DNA of 64,000 nucleotides. Origin: Morella rubra. Lineage: Eukaryota; Streptophyta; Magnoliopsida; Fagales; Myricaceae. Under the pieces are notes generated by a model, which was given only the letters and a program-made list of their open reading frames with translations, ran no database searches and was not told the DNA's origin. Positions 12,867 through 25,981 of the stretch are shown here, one piece after another (the first letter of the stretch is position 1; each line of letters opens with the position of its first letter). The stretch spans positions 34,755,249 through 34,819,248 of the forward strand of contig CM025855.1 of the NCBI GenBank assembly GCA_003952965.2, written 5' to 3'. Made by a program: the position numbers and the translations under genes.

Positions 12867-15800
12867 TCACTCTAGATGATCGTCACTCATGTTCTTCACA
12901 CGAGTTTCCACAGCCCTCAGATCACGAAGATGTTGTAAGATTTCTTGAAGAAGATCTACTCCCTTGTCTCCCTTCTTGATGGAGCTCATGCAATGCTTTA
13001 GAAACTCCCTGTCTGCTTCAAGAGCTTGTAGTCTCTCATACACATGATCCACTTCATCTTCAATGGCTACTTTTTTGCCTTCAAGTTCAGAACTCGATTC
13101 CAAAGAGTTTTGCACTTCAATATATTCAGATTCGCCTTTTGCTTCGAATAACAAATCTTCATTATCATTATTTGTGGCGTCCAAGAGAGGAAGGAGCCTC
13201 TTTGCCATCAAACTCGTTGTTTTTCTCTCTAGATCAACTTTATCCTTTGAAAATCCAGTGGAAATCCCATTTTCTTCTGGACTAGTAAAGTCCTGATCAT
13301 CAAGCTCTTCAACACAATACACAGAGGAGTTCTCGAGCGATTTCCCATCCTCAAGCAATCCTTCATCATCACCCAACGTGATAAGTCTCTCCTCCAGTGC
13401 TTTGAGCTGATCTAGAATGGATAGCCTCTCTTCCTCAAATTCTGTCAATGATTCATCGAGAGCACTCATATGCTTCACACAGTCCAGTGCCATTTCCTCC
13501 AAATTCAAAACTGCACCATCGGGACTATTGTTTTGGCTGCTATCTTGATGGCCAGAATAGCTACGGTCTTCGTCCCTCGCTTCGCGATTCAGATCAATTG
13601 ACAATTCGTCACTTTCGTCCACGTTGCTGCCAGAGACTGAAGAATTTCTACTTCTCACACTTTCATTTTTAACTCTTCTCATCATTTTTTTCTTCTCTTT
13701 TGCCTCATAATCTGATACCTTCTTCTGATATATTTCCAACTCTTTCTCAAGTTCTTGCTTCTCCTTCTCTCTCTTGATCATGATCTCATTCAAAAGTTGC
13801 AAGGCTTCCTGGTCATATTCGGCTTGTTCTTCCATCATCCTCTGGTATTGTAACGCTTCCATCTGCATTGCTGCTTTCTCTTCTTGAAGCCTGGTTATCA
13901 TAGCCATTGTCTGGTTAGCAGATATTGCAGACGCACTCCTCTCTTCTTCTAGTTCTGCATATAAAGCACATAAAGCTTTTCGTTCGGCTTTTAGCGCTGC
14001 TTTCAGCAGTTCAATTGTAGAAACTGCATCACCACCTTCCATCTCACTCACTACGCTTCCATCTAAAGATTCTTCAGCTCCTGATTCTCTCTTTTCAGGA
14101 AGTTGTAGTTTCTTATGCAAATAATGAAGGCTGTCAACTGAAGTTGGTGTATCGGGATATTTATCTTCCTCTGCTTCATTAGGCTCTGAGCGAATGGATA
14201 CGTGATTGTTGATCCCTTCTTGAGTCTGTCCTTTCGAAGTCGTTTTCTCCTGCAGGGTAGCACCCATGGGCTTTGGATCTAGTAAAACCAATCTCGCATT
14301 AGAACCTGTCTTGTTCTAACTTGTACCTCTCTCAAACTGATTATCTGATAATTGGTGAAAGTTGCGAGGCTTACCGAGTTCATTCTGAACCACGAATGCA
14401 CCCGGGGCAGTAGAGACTACAGCACCATCATCATTAGTGGAAGACTTATCTTCTTGTTGGTATGACAAAGAAGAAATTGGTTCTTCTGCTTGAGGCTGAT
14501 CAGCTGCGTTGTTAGACGCTTCTGTGCCTGTCACGGTCTTGGCTGGACTTTGTTCAGACGACAGATTTAAACCGTCCATTTCTGCTCCACACGGTGCTCT
14601 TTTATCAATATATTGAAACGCATAAGATGACTATAGTCTATAGAGAATCGACTTTGACATGAAATAGAGAATCCATGTAGAGAAAAAAAGAACAGATTAA
14701 CATGGAAGATTCCATAAAGAACAAGAATTTTCGGTGTACCTGGTGGCTCATCTGGTTCTTTTGTTTCTGCTTCTCCGTTGATGAATGAAGTTGGACTTTC
14801 TTGAGTAGCAGCAACTTGTCGACATGCCTCACTGACCATATCCTGTTTCCTTTCCACCACCTCTACAGTTGCAGAATTATCAATATAACCCTCAGCAAAT
14901 TCCAAGCTTTTGAGTTGACCTTCACTTTCCCTCCCTGAACTCTCATTTATCCTGGTTAATCCTGCCTCTTTTAAGTCAATGAGCTGTATTTCACTCCGTG
15001 CCTCAGTGTCAGAAGCTCTATTTTGATGATCACACTCTCTCAGATCTTCCTCGTCTTTCAAGTTGCATGATCCTTGGTTCGCAGTAGTAGAAGAATCAAT
15101 CAACTCTACAGGGATTAAACGATTAAACTCGGAAGCAATAGAACTCATAAAATGCCCGTTAATCAGTTCAAGGGATTTATCTTGTCCAGGCCAACAGTGA
15201 TTCGTAGTACTATGAAAATATTGATTAACAAAACTAGTACCATTCAAGTCCTGCTCGATGGAGTCCTTCAATGCCATCGAATAATCCTCCTGTCCTATTT
15301 CTTTGAAGCCATAACCTCCAACATCATAAAGGATCTGATGTTTGTCTGCTATCCCTTCGTCAACGCAATTTTCTTCCCCTCTCTTTGGATGGATCGGATT
15401 TTCGTTTTCTCTGTGACTTGATTGGGAATCAGATTTACCTGGTTCTTTGTAGCTTCTCTCACTGTTGTCATCATCCACTGCTTCTATGACCAAACTGTCG
15501 TTCTGGGTATCATTCAAAGCATCCAAAGAAGGCTTTAACAGCCACAGAGGAGGATATAGTTTGCAGCTCAAGCTCTCGTTGCAGCATGAACACCTGAAGA
15601 TCTTTTCATCATTTTCAATACGGTTCTCACCCACCCAGGAAATAAAAGCAAACCTCTGCGTGCTTCCAAGGGAGCTGTCACTGAAACTTGGCCGAGAGGC
15701 CAAGCAGTCATCACACATATCCTGCTGTTCAGCCAAATTTTGATGAGCGGAACAGTAGCTCAATTTGGAAATTTCAGCGGCATGCATGTCACATACAAGA

Positions 15801-16033
15801 TCTCTATAACAATTTTTGTTCTTGCCAGGCTCGAAGATGTGATCAACTCTAGAACACCAAAGGCAGGGTGGTTTAAGGCCAAAGTAACTAGAAAATTTCC
15901 TAATCGAATAACTGAACAGAGAGTTGAGGAGGAGGAGGATTATCAAGACCCATTCAAGAACTGCATAGACTAGGACGACAACGATTTTGGGAGTTTTTCT
16001 ATACAACATTGTTGCAAACTTGTTGGTAGCCAT
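12867..16033 (-). CDS. Myosin-binding protein with GTD-binding domain (DUF593), MYOB1/2/3 type
   Basis: Membrane receptor on vesicles that recruits class XI myosins for rapid cytoplasmic streaming. Three exons, complement(14740-16033), complement(14375-14581) and complement(12867-14305), total 2940 bases, giving 979 residues with an unbroken frame. The start MATNKFATMLYRKTPK is characteristic. A transmembrane segment lies at about residues 17-42 (IVVVLVYAVLEWVLIILLLL). A cysteine-rich patch follows (PPCLWCSRVDHIF, CDMH, YCSAHQ, MCDDCLASRPSFSD). A long acidic low-complexity middle precedes the GTD-binding coiled coil at about 590-700 (STIELLKAALKAERKALCAL, then QYQRMMEEQAEYDQEALQLL). A second coiled coil near the end is YERLQALEADREFLKHCMSS. 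Splice junctions at PPG|E and ELG|S preserve phase. Length and domain order match MYOB1-3; I cannot say which member. Confidence 0.93.
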
Positions 16034-17496
16034 GGATTTGCTATGTTTTCTTCCTATTTACAGACATACAGAACAGATGAACAGAGAGAACGCGAGAAAG
16101 AGGGAGTAGTCAATGGAAGAATGTTTTGAAGTTTGGACCGCAGAACAAATAACTGCTATGTCAAGCCGAGTAGGGACTGTAACTGTTACATATTGCCCAT
16201 TAAGGTATCTGTGTGTGTATGTGTTGAGACGTGATTCTTCAGTACCAAAATTTTCTTCTTTTTTTTCGACCACAACCGGGGAAACTGGAAGAACAACAGA
16301 TTACATTAATTTGGGCTACAACACGCGCAAGAAGTTGGCCCACCACAATCCACACAAAGGAGTCGGTGGGCCATATATGGAAAATTTAAAGTAAAGAGTA
16401 GGCCCACCTGCATTTGCAGCATTAGACAGACGCTCTTACACATTAAACATTGGGATGATTTGTTTAAGCCGTGTGGTCAATCTTTTTCTACTCTGCATTG
16501 CTGTCCTCAAAACATTTGGTACTTGTTTTTCTCCATAACCTTTCAATCCTTTCGAATAGTTCGATACATTTATAGCTACAATCAATTATACATCAGCAGC
16601 GATACTAATTTAAAATTAAAGTGACTGGCAGGGAATGATGAAACAAGGTGTCAAAAGAGTGGCGGGCATGATGGAAAGGCTAAGAAGAAAGAAAAAGTGG
16701 GCAGAAAAAGCAGAGGAGAGTGGATCAAATTGGGGGACCGTGATAGTGAATTGAGGTCCTTTGTATGAATAAAGCTGATAATAATGTTTTGTGGGATCAA
16801 GGTCTCTCCCATCTTCCTTTTGCTTTTTGGGTTCAGCTTTGGCTTTTGAAGACTTCGTTCTTGGATTTAAGAAACAAAGAATATTAGACAAGGAATCTAT
16901 CAAGAGCATACCAATCTAAAACCTTAATCGGAGGAAATAGAAAAGGTGAAATATATGAAAAGTTAGCTACCGCCCATGAGGAGATTATTTTTCAGACACT
17001 TATATATGGACTAGTATTCTCCCTGCGCCTGCGGCTATGGGCCCAAGTGGCGATTGCCAGTCCTCGATCCATGCGACGCCCGTATAGGAGTTTCCCCAGT
17101 TCAAAGCCTCAAAGTTAAAGGCACTTCAGATTAGCCTAAGAATTTGATAAATGTGTATTTTATTTCATGGACACCTACAAAGACTATTGTCTACGGCCCT
17201 GACCCGAGGAAACCTCGAGAGCTACCCTACGGCTACGGCCTTGGACGTCCCCAGAGCAAGAGCACAAAACGGCACGAGATTACCCAGTGGAAGTGCGCGC
17301 ACCGCAATGATCCATAATGTGCCGGAGGGGTGGAAAATAAATTGGGAAAAGAGAAAATCAAAAGGCTAATATGGAAGAATACGACAGCGTTCTACATTAC
17401 ACCGGCACTGTCACCGATCACTTTCTAATGATCGGAGGGTTTATCGTACAACTATTGAGAAATTCTGAAATATCTACAGTTAATTCTATAAGTACT
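16034..17496. other. Intergenic: MYOB promoter side and 3' flank of the next gene
   Basis: Contains the presumed MYOB promoter and 5' UTR (right of 16033) and the 3' UTR of the SPA15-like gene (left of 17497). Nothing else recognisable. Confidence 0.5.
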
Positions 17497-20400
17497 TCAA
17501 ATTGCATCTGCATTGTCTTCAGCGTCTTGGCTCCCTTCTTCATTAGTCTCTTGGTTCATCATAAATCTCCAGCTGTCTCCTTCCTCTATCTTCCACTGTT
17601 TCTTCAATTCATAGATAGCTTTGGATGCCGCAGCAGAAATAGCTGGGTTAGTATCTTCCGCTAGTCTCTGAAAATTAAACTAGAGAAATCAGTTTCTGCG
17701 GCTCAAGGTAGGAATCCATAACCATTTAACCATATTTCTTCCGATTTGGGATCCCCTACCTGTAATGCTCCCATGCCTGCATTTCCAAGAGTCCACATGG
17801 ATGGGGCTGCTGCTAATGCATTGGCCAATGCTTTTCTATAATAACAAAATATGTTTTCCGCAGACAGAAGAGATCATACATAAACCAATAACAAAGATAT
17901 GCCAAAAAAGCAAAAGAGATTGTGCCTGTAACACTGTTGCTGATCTAGGTGCAGGATCATGTACATTTTTAATAAAAGCTATAACAAGCTTAAAATGAAC
18001 TTCCACCTAAAGGAAAATATGTAAATTTTTCATGAAACCATGGAAATGAGGCGGATGAATCAAGAATATGGCAAAACTTGGTTGTATGCTTCTAATAAAC
18101 TATAGAACACGTACTTGAAATAAATTACCTAGTATTGACATCAGGAGAATTTGAACATTCTGCCAATAGTGATACACTACTTTTGCCATCCATTGCATCA
18201 AGATCTATAAGAGTTGCAATCAATAGCTCGAGCTGCTCCAGAAAGTAAGAGTAGTAAATAAGCAGGTAGATAAATTCATAATAAAATTAATGGCTCCCTC
18301 AAGATCAGGAGCACAAACAGAAGAGAATTCCAACCTCTTCGGGATCAGTATAGTCAATCCCATTAGCTTCAGAAAGAGCAGATGCCATTCTCCAGTAAGC
18401 CTCCTGTGCATAACAAAGGGAGCAGTGTGAATTTCATGACTCCTGATCCGACTAATAGAGTAAATAGTTTTACACAACATTAAGAAGTACCTGAATAGCT
18501 GTAATGCGATCAGTAGACACTTCCCCAGGGAAGAAATCAAGGGTTTTGCCATTTTTCTCAAGCGTTATATTCCTCATCACATCATTGCCTGATAGAGAAC
18601 CTTTTTTCGTATGCAGTGGGCTGAATTGCAATATAACAGAAAGTAGGATTTCATTACTGTCTAGTATTTCCCTCCACTAGGTCTGGGGAAGATGGTTGTA
18701 TGAATTATGAAGGAAGAATAAACTTACAATTTGTACATCTTGCTCACCATCATATCATGGATATTTCTCACAAACTGCACAGTTTCAACATGAAAAGAAC
18801 AAAAAATTCTAAGAACCATTAATACAAAGTGGACATAATACATCCAAAGGAAAAGAGGGAACATGAAAAGTAGATTCACGCATTTTCCAATGTACGACAC
18901 AGTATAAGAATATAAAGAATCATCCTATTAGCTATCAGTGTTGCAAAAAGAATCAGTTTGACCTCCAAAGCCATTAGGGCATCTTCCATTGCACGTTGCT
19001 TTGCACGGAAGTCAGCAAGCCGCAAATCAGCCTACAAATACATAAAAAGTAGCATAGATATAAGTCATATACCATGTAGCATCCACAAAAAACTCCAAAA
19101 ACAAGGCTGAATCACAATGTAGTTACATTGCTCACAGAGATGAAAATAGACTGAAATTTAGGTATTTTGCACTTGTCGAGGTATAAGCAGCGTATGTGTA
19201 ACCTCAGAGTAAGTTGCTAAATGTAAGATGTACTTCCATTTATTTCAATACATTCAGTGCGCAATACTCTTTGATTTCACCCTTTTAAAGCTACCAACTA
19301 GAAGAATCTAAGTTTCACCAAGCACACAAACTGACAAAAGAGTTTAAACTGACAAAAGAGTTCAAACTTAGGCAACTTCCAGATATTTTGGCATGCATTA
19401 TAGTGAAATGTGAAGTGCAAGAAAATTGAACAGTAGAGGCACCTCTAGGGCTCCATCACTCCAATGCTTATCAGCAGCTTTTTTCAATTTAGACTGGGCT
19501 TTGTCTGTCAATCTCTGCAAGTTACAAAGATCACCAAAATACTAGCCACAAAGAAACAAGCAAGTAAATCATGTCTTCAACCCAAGTAAATCAACATTGA
19601 AAACTCTTGCTATAACGTACAGTGGCAATATGATGAAGTCGTTCAGCTTTTTCTTTTACACCGCGGTCAATTTTCCCAGTATCTTCTCTTGCCCGAGCTA
19701 CACAATATAAGGCCAACATAGTGAATTCCAATAAGTTTGACAAAATGAACTTGGTGTTTGTTTGTAAAATTTTAGCCATAATAAAATAACTACACAAAAT
19801 TATCTCTCTCCCCATCACATCATTCATTTTCACTACAAATAAATATAAAAAATTCATTTAAATCATTTCTCTTTCACTTTTTCACCAACTCCAACACCCC
19901 AAAATTTTACAAACAAACACCATGGAAATAGAAGAAAAAAGATAGCAAGTTTAGGCACACCATGTAGAATGATATTGTTCCGGTTCCTCTTTCTATTCCC
20001 CCCCCCCAAAAAAAAAAAAAAACACAAAAATGAAAAAAAAAAGAGAAGATGATGAAGAAAAGAACGAAAAGGAAAAGTTGTCACCACCAATGAAAATAAA
20101 TTTACCATCGGTTCATGTCTAGGCACTCATGCTTTGCAGTATTACCCGTTAAATGATGTCCACTGGATTACAATCCAGAAAAATGGACCCCCACATCTAA
20201 ACAGGTTATGAAACTGACAGAGGAAAAAGTTTACCATCAAGTTTAAGAAACTGTGACCCAAGAATAGCTACATCTTGACGCGCACGGGCATCCAATCTCA
20301 TTATCCCACTGGAGAAAGTGGTACATCATGAGCAGTAATCTCCTTGTATGAAGAATCAAATAGTTTAAAGGCACGTGTCCAAATCACAGCTAAATAACAC

Positions 20401-23400
20401 TTTGAGCCAATCTAATACCAAAACCATACCTACAGGCATCCAAACAGATCCACTGGGTCTCATATCTGAGCTTTTACACGGACTGTTCTACTTATAAATA
20501 CAGTTCGCATGAAAACTCACCCAACCTGAAGTACTTGCATGAAATTCATAAATAATGACTAACTCATCACCGTTACACATTTCTCGTATATATCTCAAGT
20601 CATCCACAAAATTCCTTATTTTTTGACATTCACAATGCATGTGATTCATCGTCATAGCAAGCTCTTTCAAATGAATGATCGCGACATTAGAGAAATGTAT
20701 ATTACCGAGAAAGCAAGATAATGTCATTACGAGCTCTCTCATTTACGAACTTTGCATCATTGTAGACAAATTTACAAGCTTCAGTCAAGCCCATACTGGA
20801 GCAAGTACTCTCAGGCATCACTCGCTGCCCTTCTTCTTCGCCTCTGATTTGTGCACTGATTTACCACAGAATTTTCAGAAATATAGATTCAATGAAATGG
20901 AAATATCAACTGACTTTAGAAAGCTTAGCAAAAGTTGATGTCAGAAAGCATGAAATTGGAAAATCATGTGGCAAAGAGGCATAAGGTGCTTCTGCTACTT
21001 ACAACTGAAGTACTTACGTAATTGCTAAAATGCAGTAAAATCAGAGTCCAAGCCAGTCCGAAAATAAACAAAGAATGGACAGGATTACAGAAGACAAAAA
21101 TGGAAAGAACAGAAAAAAGAGTGAATCAACTCACTTCGTGTGTAAAAACAAGAAATTCAGAGAACTGTTTTGTTTAACAAATTGTGGTTTCATAAAACAT
21201 CTCTGAGTACACATATATTGAAAAGGAGAGAAACAGGTTGCGGAGAGTTATCCGACAACTGCCTATATTAAATCTGTATTCGTGTTCCCACTCCTAGTAC
21301 ACGAGTTCTTAGGGAATTTGAAGTGTTGGCACAGGGAATGGAATATATGAAGCTATACTATTTTACCAAGTTTCAGAATTGAAATCTTTTTCTAAAGCTA
21401 ACATGATCCAGTTATACATAGATACTGACCTCATTTTTAGCTAGTCCTTAGGGATCATGGAATACATCAATAGTACAGATACTTCCTAATTGCTAGATTT
21501 TGAATATAGTATTTTGATCCGTTAGAAACTGATCCACCAGCTTGATAATACAAGCAAATATACAGTGAGGTTTGTCAAGATTACTCGCATTAACAATTTC
21601 CAATTTGTTCATATCACCTTATTCTTCAGCAAATATAAGACAGTAAAATGCATCAGTGCAAGAGCTATAACTACTGATTCACAACAACGCTCCCAGGAAT
21701 GTGTGGTTTGCAGATGTATTGGTGACAACCACAATGCCCTGACCATATTAGATACTTGCACAAGGATCTGGAAAGGAAACTAACCAATACTTTATGCCCT
21801 TTGCTAAAACTAACCAATACTTTATGCCCTTTGCTAAGAAAAGCACTCATTTCTTATTTATCTTTCAAGGTTCTTGTAGGCACGAAAGCAATTATATCCT
21901 TGCAATGTCTGGCAAAGAAAGACAAGTACAGACAATTTCAGACCCAGTCTAGACACCAAGGAATTTCCACTGCCAGCACCTCAAATTCATGTTGAATACA
22001 AGCTCTTCTCGGTTTTGTATCAAGGTAAATCATACCCCTTTCAGGCAACTTAAAAATGCACCGAGGCAAAATATTAAGGAATAGCAAGGGTTCAATCAAA
22101 TTAAAGTACAGTAATATTATACTGGCAATATATGAAAGAATCTCCATGGAAAAAGTCTAAACAATTCTCGATTGTCTACTTTGCCTGACTTAATCTATTC
22201 TTACACTTAGTATTCATCCAAGTAGCTACTTCACTGTAATTGATATATGAAACATCCATAAGCTATAGGTAAGAATTCGACATAACTATATCTCAAAGAC
22301 TATCATTATAGTTACTTTCCCGTTTATTTTATGACTTATCAATGTTATCACGATTTTATCTAATATGACATATATAGAACAGTAATGAGCAAGTTTAAGA
22401 AGCACTCCTAACCCACGCAAATGACCATAACTAAGAGGTTTACTTGAAATACAGAAACTGCACAGTCTTACACAATAAGGACACAAGCTTGGTCAGACTT
22501 ACCAATCCGCTTAATACTTGTCTTGCAAGATAGCATCCAATTATCGCCACTCAAGAAATATCTCTCAGAAATTTTACAAACACCGTCTAAATCTAGCAAT
22601 TATTAACTGAGCTCAACTTTTTCAAAGAGTTTTGATTCGTCGTCGACTTCTTAAACTTTAACTTTCTCATGCTTTGGTTACTTTGCATAAAAGGATCAAG
22701 GGAATTTATGGTATTCCAGTCTGTAAATAATACAGCTTACGAAGCATCATTGTATTGTCCTATCAGTAAATCTATGACAACGAGCGCACTGAATACAAGA
22801 CTATGCAGATAAGAATAAAGTCCTATCGAGAATCTATGATCAAGAACACGTTCAAATAAAGGAGTAACCCAATATAAGATCTCATCCATAGAATACCCTC
22901 AGTCACAAGCTCTAAAATGTTCTTCTAGCTAAATCAACCAATAAAAAATAAAAAAATTCCCCTCCTATTAACGTTCAGGTATGGTGACACCATATACAGA
23001 GTGTTGAAAAGTTCAGCTTACGCCAAAGAAATTAATAATTATATAAGAAACGAATACCTATAACTATAACCTCATAAAATCGTCCCTTACAACCATTCAA
23101 AGAACATTAATTGTATCAGAGCGCTTGCATTGAACATGATAAGATGTTATATCTCATTATTATAATATCAACGCTTAATGACAATCAATTCTATCAAATA
23201 TAATATATGTAGAGCACTTTATCAATGCTCAACCTCACCCATATAACCACGTTGAAAACCACATAGGAGACAACTTATCTCTACTCATAGTGTTGCACAG
23301 CACAGAGAAATATCTCAGAACTTATCTAGTGCAATCGACTGATGAAGGGAAGACTAGGAAGTATTCACATTTGCATAGTCAATTACGTACCATGTCAAAA

Positions 23401-24459
23401 TCTTTTACTGAGTACTTTAATTGTGCAAATTTCCTGTGCTTTCAGCCATATGAAGACTTGAATCGTTCCAATACCTTTGTTTGTGTCCTTGTTAGCCTCA
23501 TCATTTTCGTCATCCCCCATGTTGATGGTTTCTCCCCCCACACAGTTTCTCAACCTTTTTCACGCAATTTAAAGCGACAAGCCAAACAACCTTGTCTAAA
23601 GTATCCGTTAATCAGAGTGTGATTTTCAGCCGCTAATATATAAGAAGCGTAAATCATTCTACGGAAACTAAAACTAGTCCAATACATGAGATTATGACCC
23701 GTTTCGGTTTGGGGTTCCTTTATCTGATCTCTCTGTCCTTTCGCCATCTCTGCTCGTTTGATCCTTAGTCATTAACTTCCTATCTTAGATAGAACCAGCT
23801 ATGTACTTTATATTAGGACGGACATCTAACAGATAAGTTCCAATGCGTGGGTCGGGGTGGGGAATATCTATTATAAAAGACAATTCAAATTTTCAATTTT
23901 TTTTTCCAAAATTCATTCAATCTCAATCTCTTCTAATTTGTAACTTCCATAAACAAAATGTGAAAAGTATACAGCTTAGTCCTAATTTTTAATTTTCATT
24001 TTGATTTGAGATACATTTTTTAAAATAACATTGAACTTATGAGTTTCATTAGAAAGATTATTGTAAGTGTTACGAAAAATTTTTGTTGGGAACATGACTG
24101 CACAAAACGTGTATTTTTGTTACTTCTTACCCAATCTGGACAACAATCTTTCTTTTCCTCCTAATGCTTTTCATTTTTTCAACAACTATCCCTTATCAAT
24201 TTAGATATTCTGAAAACACTTTCAGCTTTTCATTCTTCAAAAACTCACGTTTCTATCTACCTACCGAAAAAACAATTGAATGTTTATGAGGTTTCTCAAT
24301 AATCTGGCTATCTTCTTCTTCAGCTGATATTTGATTCACTGAGCATAATACTTGATGTCTGTCATGTATTCTAGAACTCTATAACCATCGTGATTGTTCG
24401 ACGTCTTCATCGCCATAAAAACGGATTTGCAGAGAAAACCATTTCTGAGCTTTCATCAT
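17497..24459 (-). CDS. Probable plastid senescence-associated protein of the SPA15/AAF family; 5' exons tentative and frame broken
   Basis: Well-supported exons, all on the complement: 17497-17667, 17760-17835, 18129 to about 18230, 18335-18403, 18491-18620, 18728-18774, 18963-19031, 19443-19514, 19621-19697, 20235-20308 and 20706-20855. Phases agree throughout. They encode conserved stretches such as LLSRGIMRLDARARQDVAIL, ADKHWSDGALEADLRLADFR, AYWRMASALSEANGIDYTDP and APSMWTLGNAGMGALQRLAE, ending SQDAEDNADAI. The alternating charged residues suggest helices. The family name is recalled, not searched. Upstream candidates are about 23475-23530 (MGDDENDEANKDTNK) and 24265-24459 (VLCSVNQISAEEEDSQIIEK, possible mature N-terminus after a transit peptide). 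The 20706-20855 exon has a one-base deletion (GAGTGATG for expected GAG-NTG-ATG), and the first candidate exon has an in-frame TAG. A MITE (19752-19922) sits in one intron. Confidence 0.72.
19752..19922. mobile_element. MITE with 22-bp perfect terminal inverted repeats, in an intron
   Basis: The ends 19752-19773 and 19901-19922 are exact reverse complements (GGTGTTTGTTTGTAAAATTT core), enclosing an AT-rich 127-base middle. I see no convincing target duplication. Related, more decayed sequence lies at 28434-28604 and partly at 42720-42880. It has no coding capacity. The superfamily is unclear; hAT-like is a guess. Confidence 0.75.
21777..21836. repeat. Perfect 30-bp tandem duplication
   Basis: Two adjacent identical copies of a 30-base unit containing CCAATACTTTATGCCCTTTG, within the long presumed intron of the SPA15-like gene. 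Confidence 0.9.
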
Positions 24460-24992
24460 TGCCTTTATCCCCAACGTCTCCCTGAACTTCCCTTAGGTTG
24501 CGTGGACCTTAAGAAACAATGAAAAACAGTATCAAAAATTAAGCAACTAAAAAGTGTTATGGTAATTCTTAACTAAGATGCTTACAAAAAAATAATGCTC
24601 ATTCACAGAATACAAAGAAAGTAAGTGGACTCGAAAGTACAATGACTCGCCGACTAAGATGAACGATGAGAAACAATTATCAAAGAATGGAGAAAAATTT
24701 ATACAATTTTAAAAAATACACAAATAACAAACCCACAGAGCCCTAAATCGCAAAATAGAACATAAAGATAATAAAAGAGGTGTAATGCACACTGAAAAAA
24801 ATCAAAAATGGTTAATTCTTGCACAATACAACTTTTAAGACAACCTTCTGCTTTGAATTTGTACTCTCCAATTGTTTTAATTTGTGAAACCATTAACATA
24901 TTACAAAACCCCACCACTGCACCATCACTTCAAAACGGTAATTAGAAAATATTGCTGAGTCCTAACTGAGATGAGGACAGTATTAAGTGTCC
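24460..24992. other. Short intergenic gap between the SPA15-like gene and MYB
   Basis: Expected to hold the SPA15-like promoter and the missing C-terminal part of the MYB gene. Neither a MYB C-terminal exon nor a clear core promoter is visible. Confidence 0.4.
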
Positions 24993-25960
24993 CTATCTAG
25001 AGGCTGCATCTCTGCAGACAAAGCTAGGATTTTCCTCCACCCTTCTGTAAACGGATTGACCCAGTTTCCTCCTCCTGTAAGCACTGGATTGTTCTCTATA
25101 TTTCCTAGCCATTATAACATGCCAATGGTTCTTTACTGCATTATCTCTTCCAGGGAAAAGCCTAGCTATCATTGCCCATATTGCCATAAATTCTGTTTGC
25201 ATTAGTTCTTCTTCTTCTTCAGTGAAAGCTCTTCTGTTGATCTTGGGTCCAATGATTAAACCATCAGTCTGCAGCTCTTTCCTTTTAATCCACATAAGCC
25301 AAGATAATAAATGAGGACGATTGATAAGAAAGTAAAGAATAACACAGCGCTATGTTAATAGTTCAGTCGAAGGAGCGAAGGGGATGAAAGAAAAACGTTG
25401 TTATAAAGTAACAAGTAAACGTGAAATTTATTTATCTTTTCCCAGTTCTTTCTATCTTCCTTCCAACTTCTCTGCTATGAGGTTCCAGTTCTGAGGGCCA
25501 TAAAGAGCCACAAGTTCCTTGAGCTTCGTATCCTCAGCAGGCCTCCAGTGTCCTCTGGCACAAAGTTTTGAGTGACCACTATCTGTTTCTTTCCCACTGA
25601 CCGCATTCTCATTCGAGTTAATATCATTTAGGTCCACATTCTGGTTCCTGTTTTCACTTTTTTGCCCGGAACCATCTCCGCTGTCAGAGACCATCCCCTC
25701 CCCCGCGTTGCCGTTACGGTGATCCTCAAAGCTTCTTGTAATGGAGTTCCCCATGAATGAAAACCCCAACTAGCTCTCCCATTTTCCATATCAGAATTCT
25801 TAGAGAGATAACTTTCTTGTGAAGAAACAGCTGAAGCTTCTCCATAGTTGGGACTGAGGGAGAGTGCATCCATCTCTGCATAAACCATCCCCAATGAAGA
25901 AAATAAAGAGGAAGAAGTGGATGAGTAACAGCTGAGGTTCTTTGGGTTTTCTGATGCATA
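24993..25960 (-). CDS. R2R3-MYB transcription factor, subgroup 21 (MYB105/MYB117 type), disrupted
   Basis: Encodes a nuclear R2R3-MYB; MYB105/117/52/54 regulate organ boundaries and wall formation. The first exon (down to about 25452) reads [20 protein letters not shown], then [15 protein letters not shown], the R2 start. The second (about 25285-24993) holds R3 with [20 protein letters not shown] and AYRRRK, diagnostic of this subgroup. It is broken at many points. The join after LEGR lacks a GT donor (reads AG|ATAG). Bases are missing in RLRWFNQLDPR (CTGATGG for CTGAGATGG, AATCATTGG, CCCAAGATC). In R3 the HRLYGNKWA region is shortened to EFMAIWA and GRTDNAV to GRDNAV. A stop follows RDAASR, and the usual long C-terminal region is absent. 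Upstream of MGFSFMGNS, conserved-looking sequence ([20 protein letters not shown]) is in another frame, one T apart. Pseudogene or poor consensus; not separable here. Confidence 0.82.
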
Positions 25961-25981
25961 TACAGTATACTTGTTGGTCAT

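Noticed and set aside
16616-17369. Short open frames on both strands between MYOB and the SPA15-like gene
   Set aside because: They overlap each other and show no conserved motif; the interval is better explained as promoter and 3' UTR.
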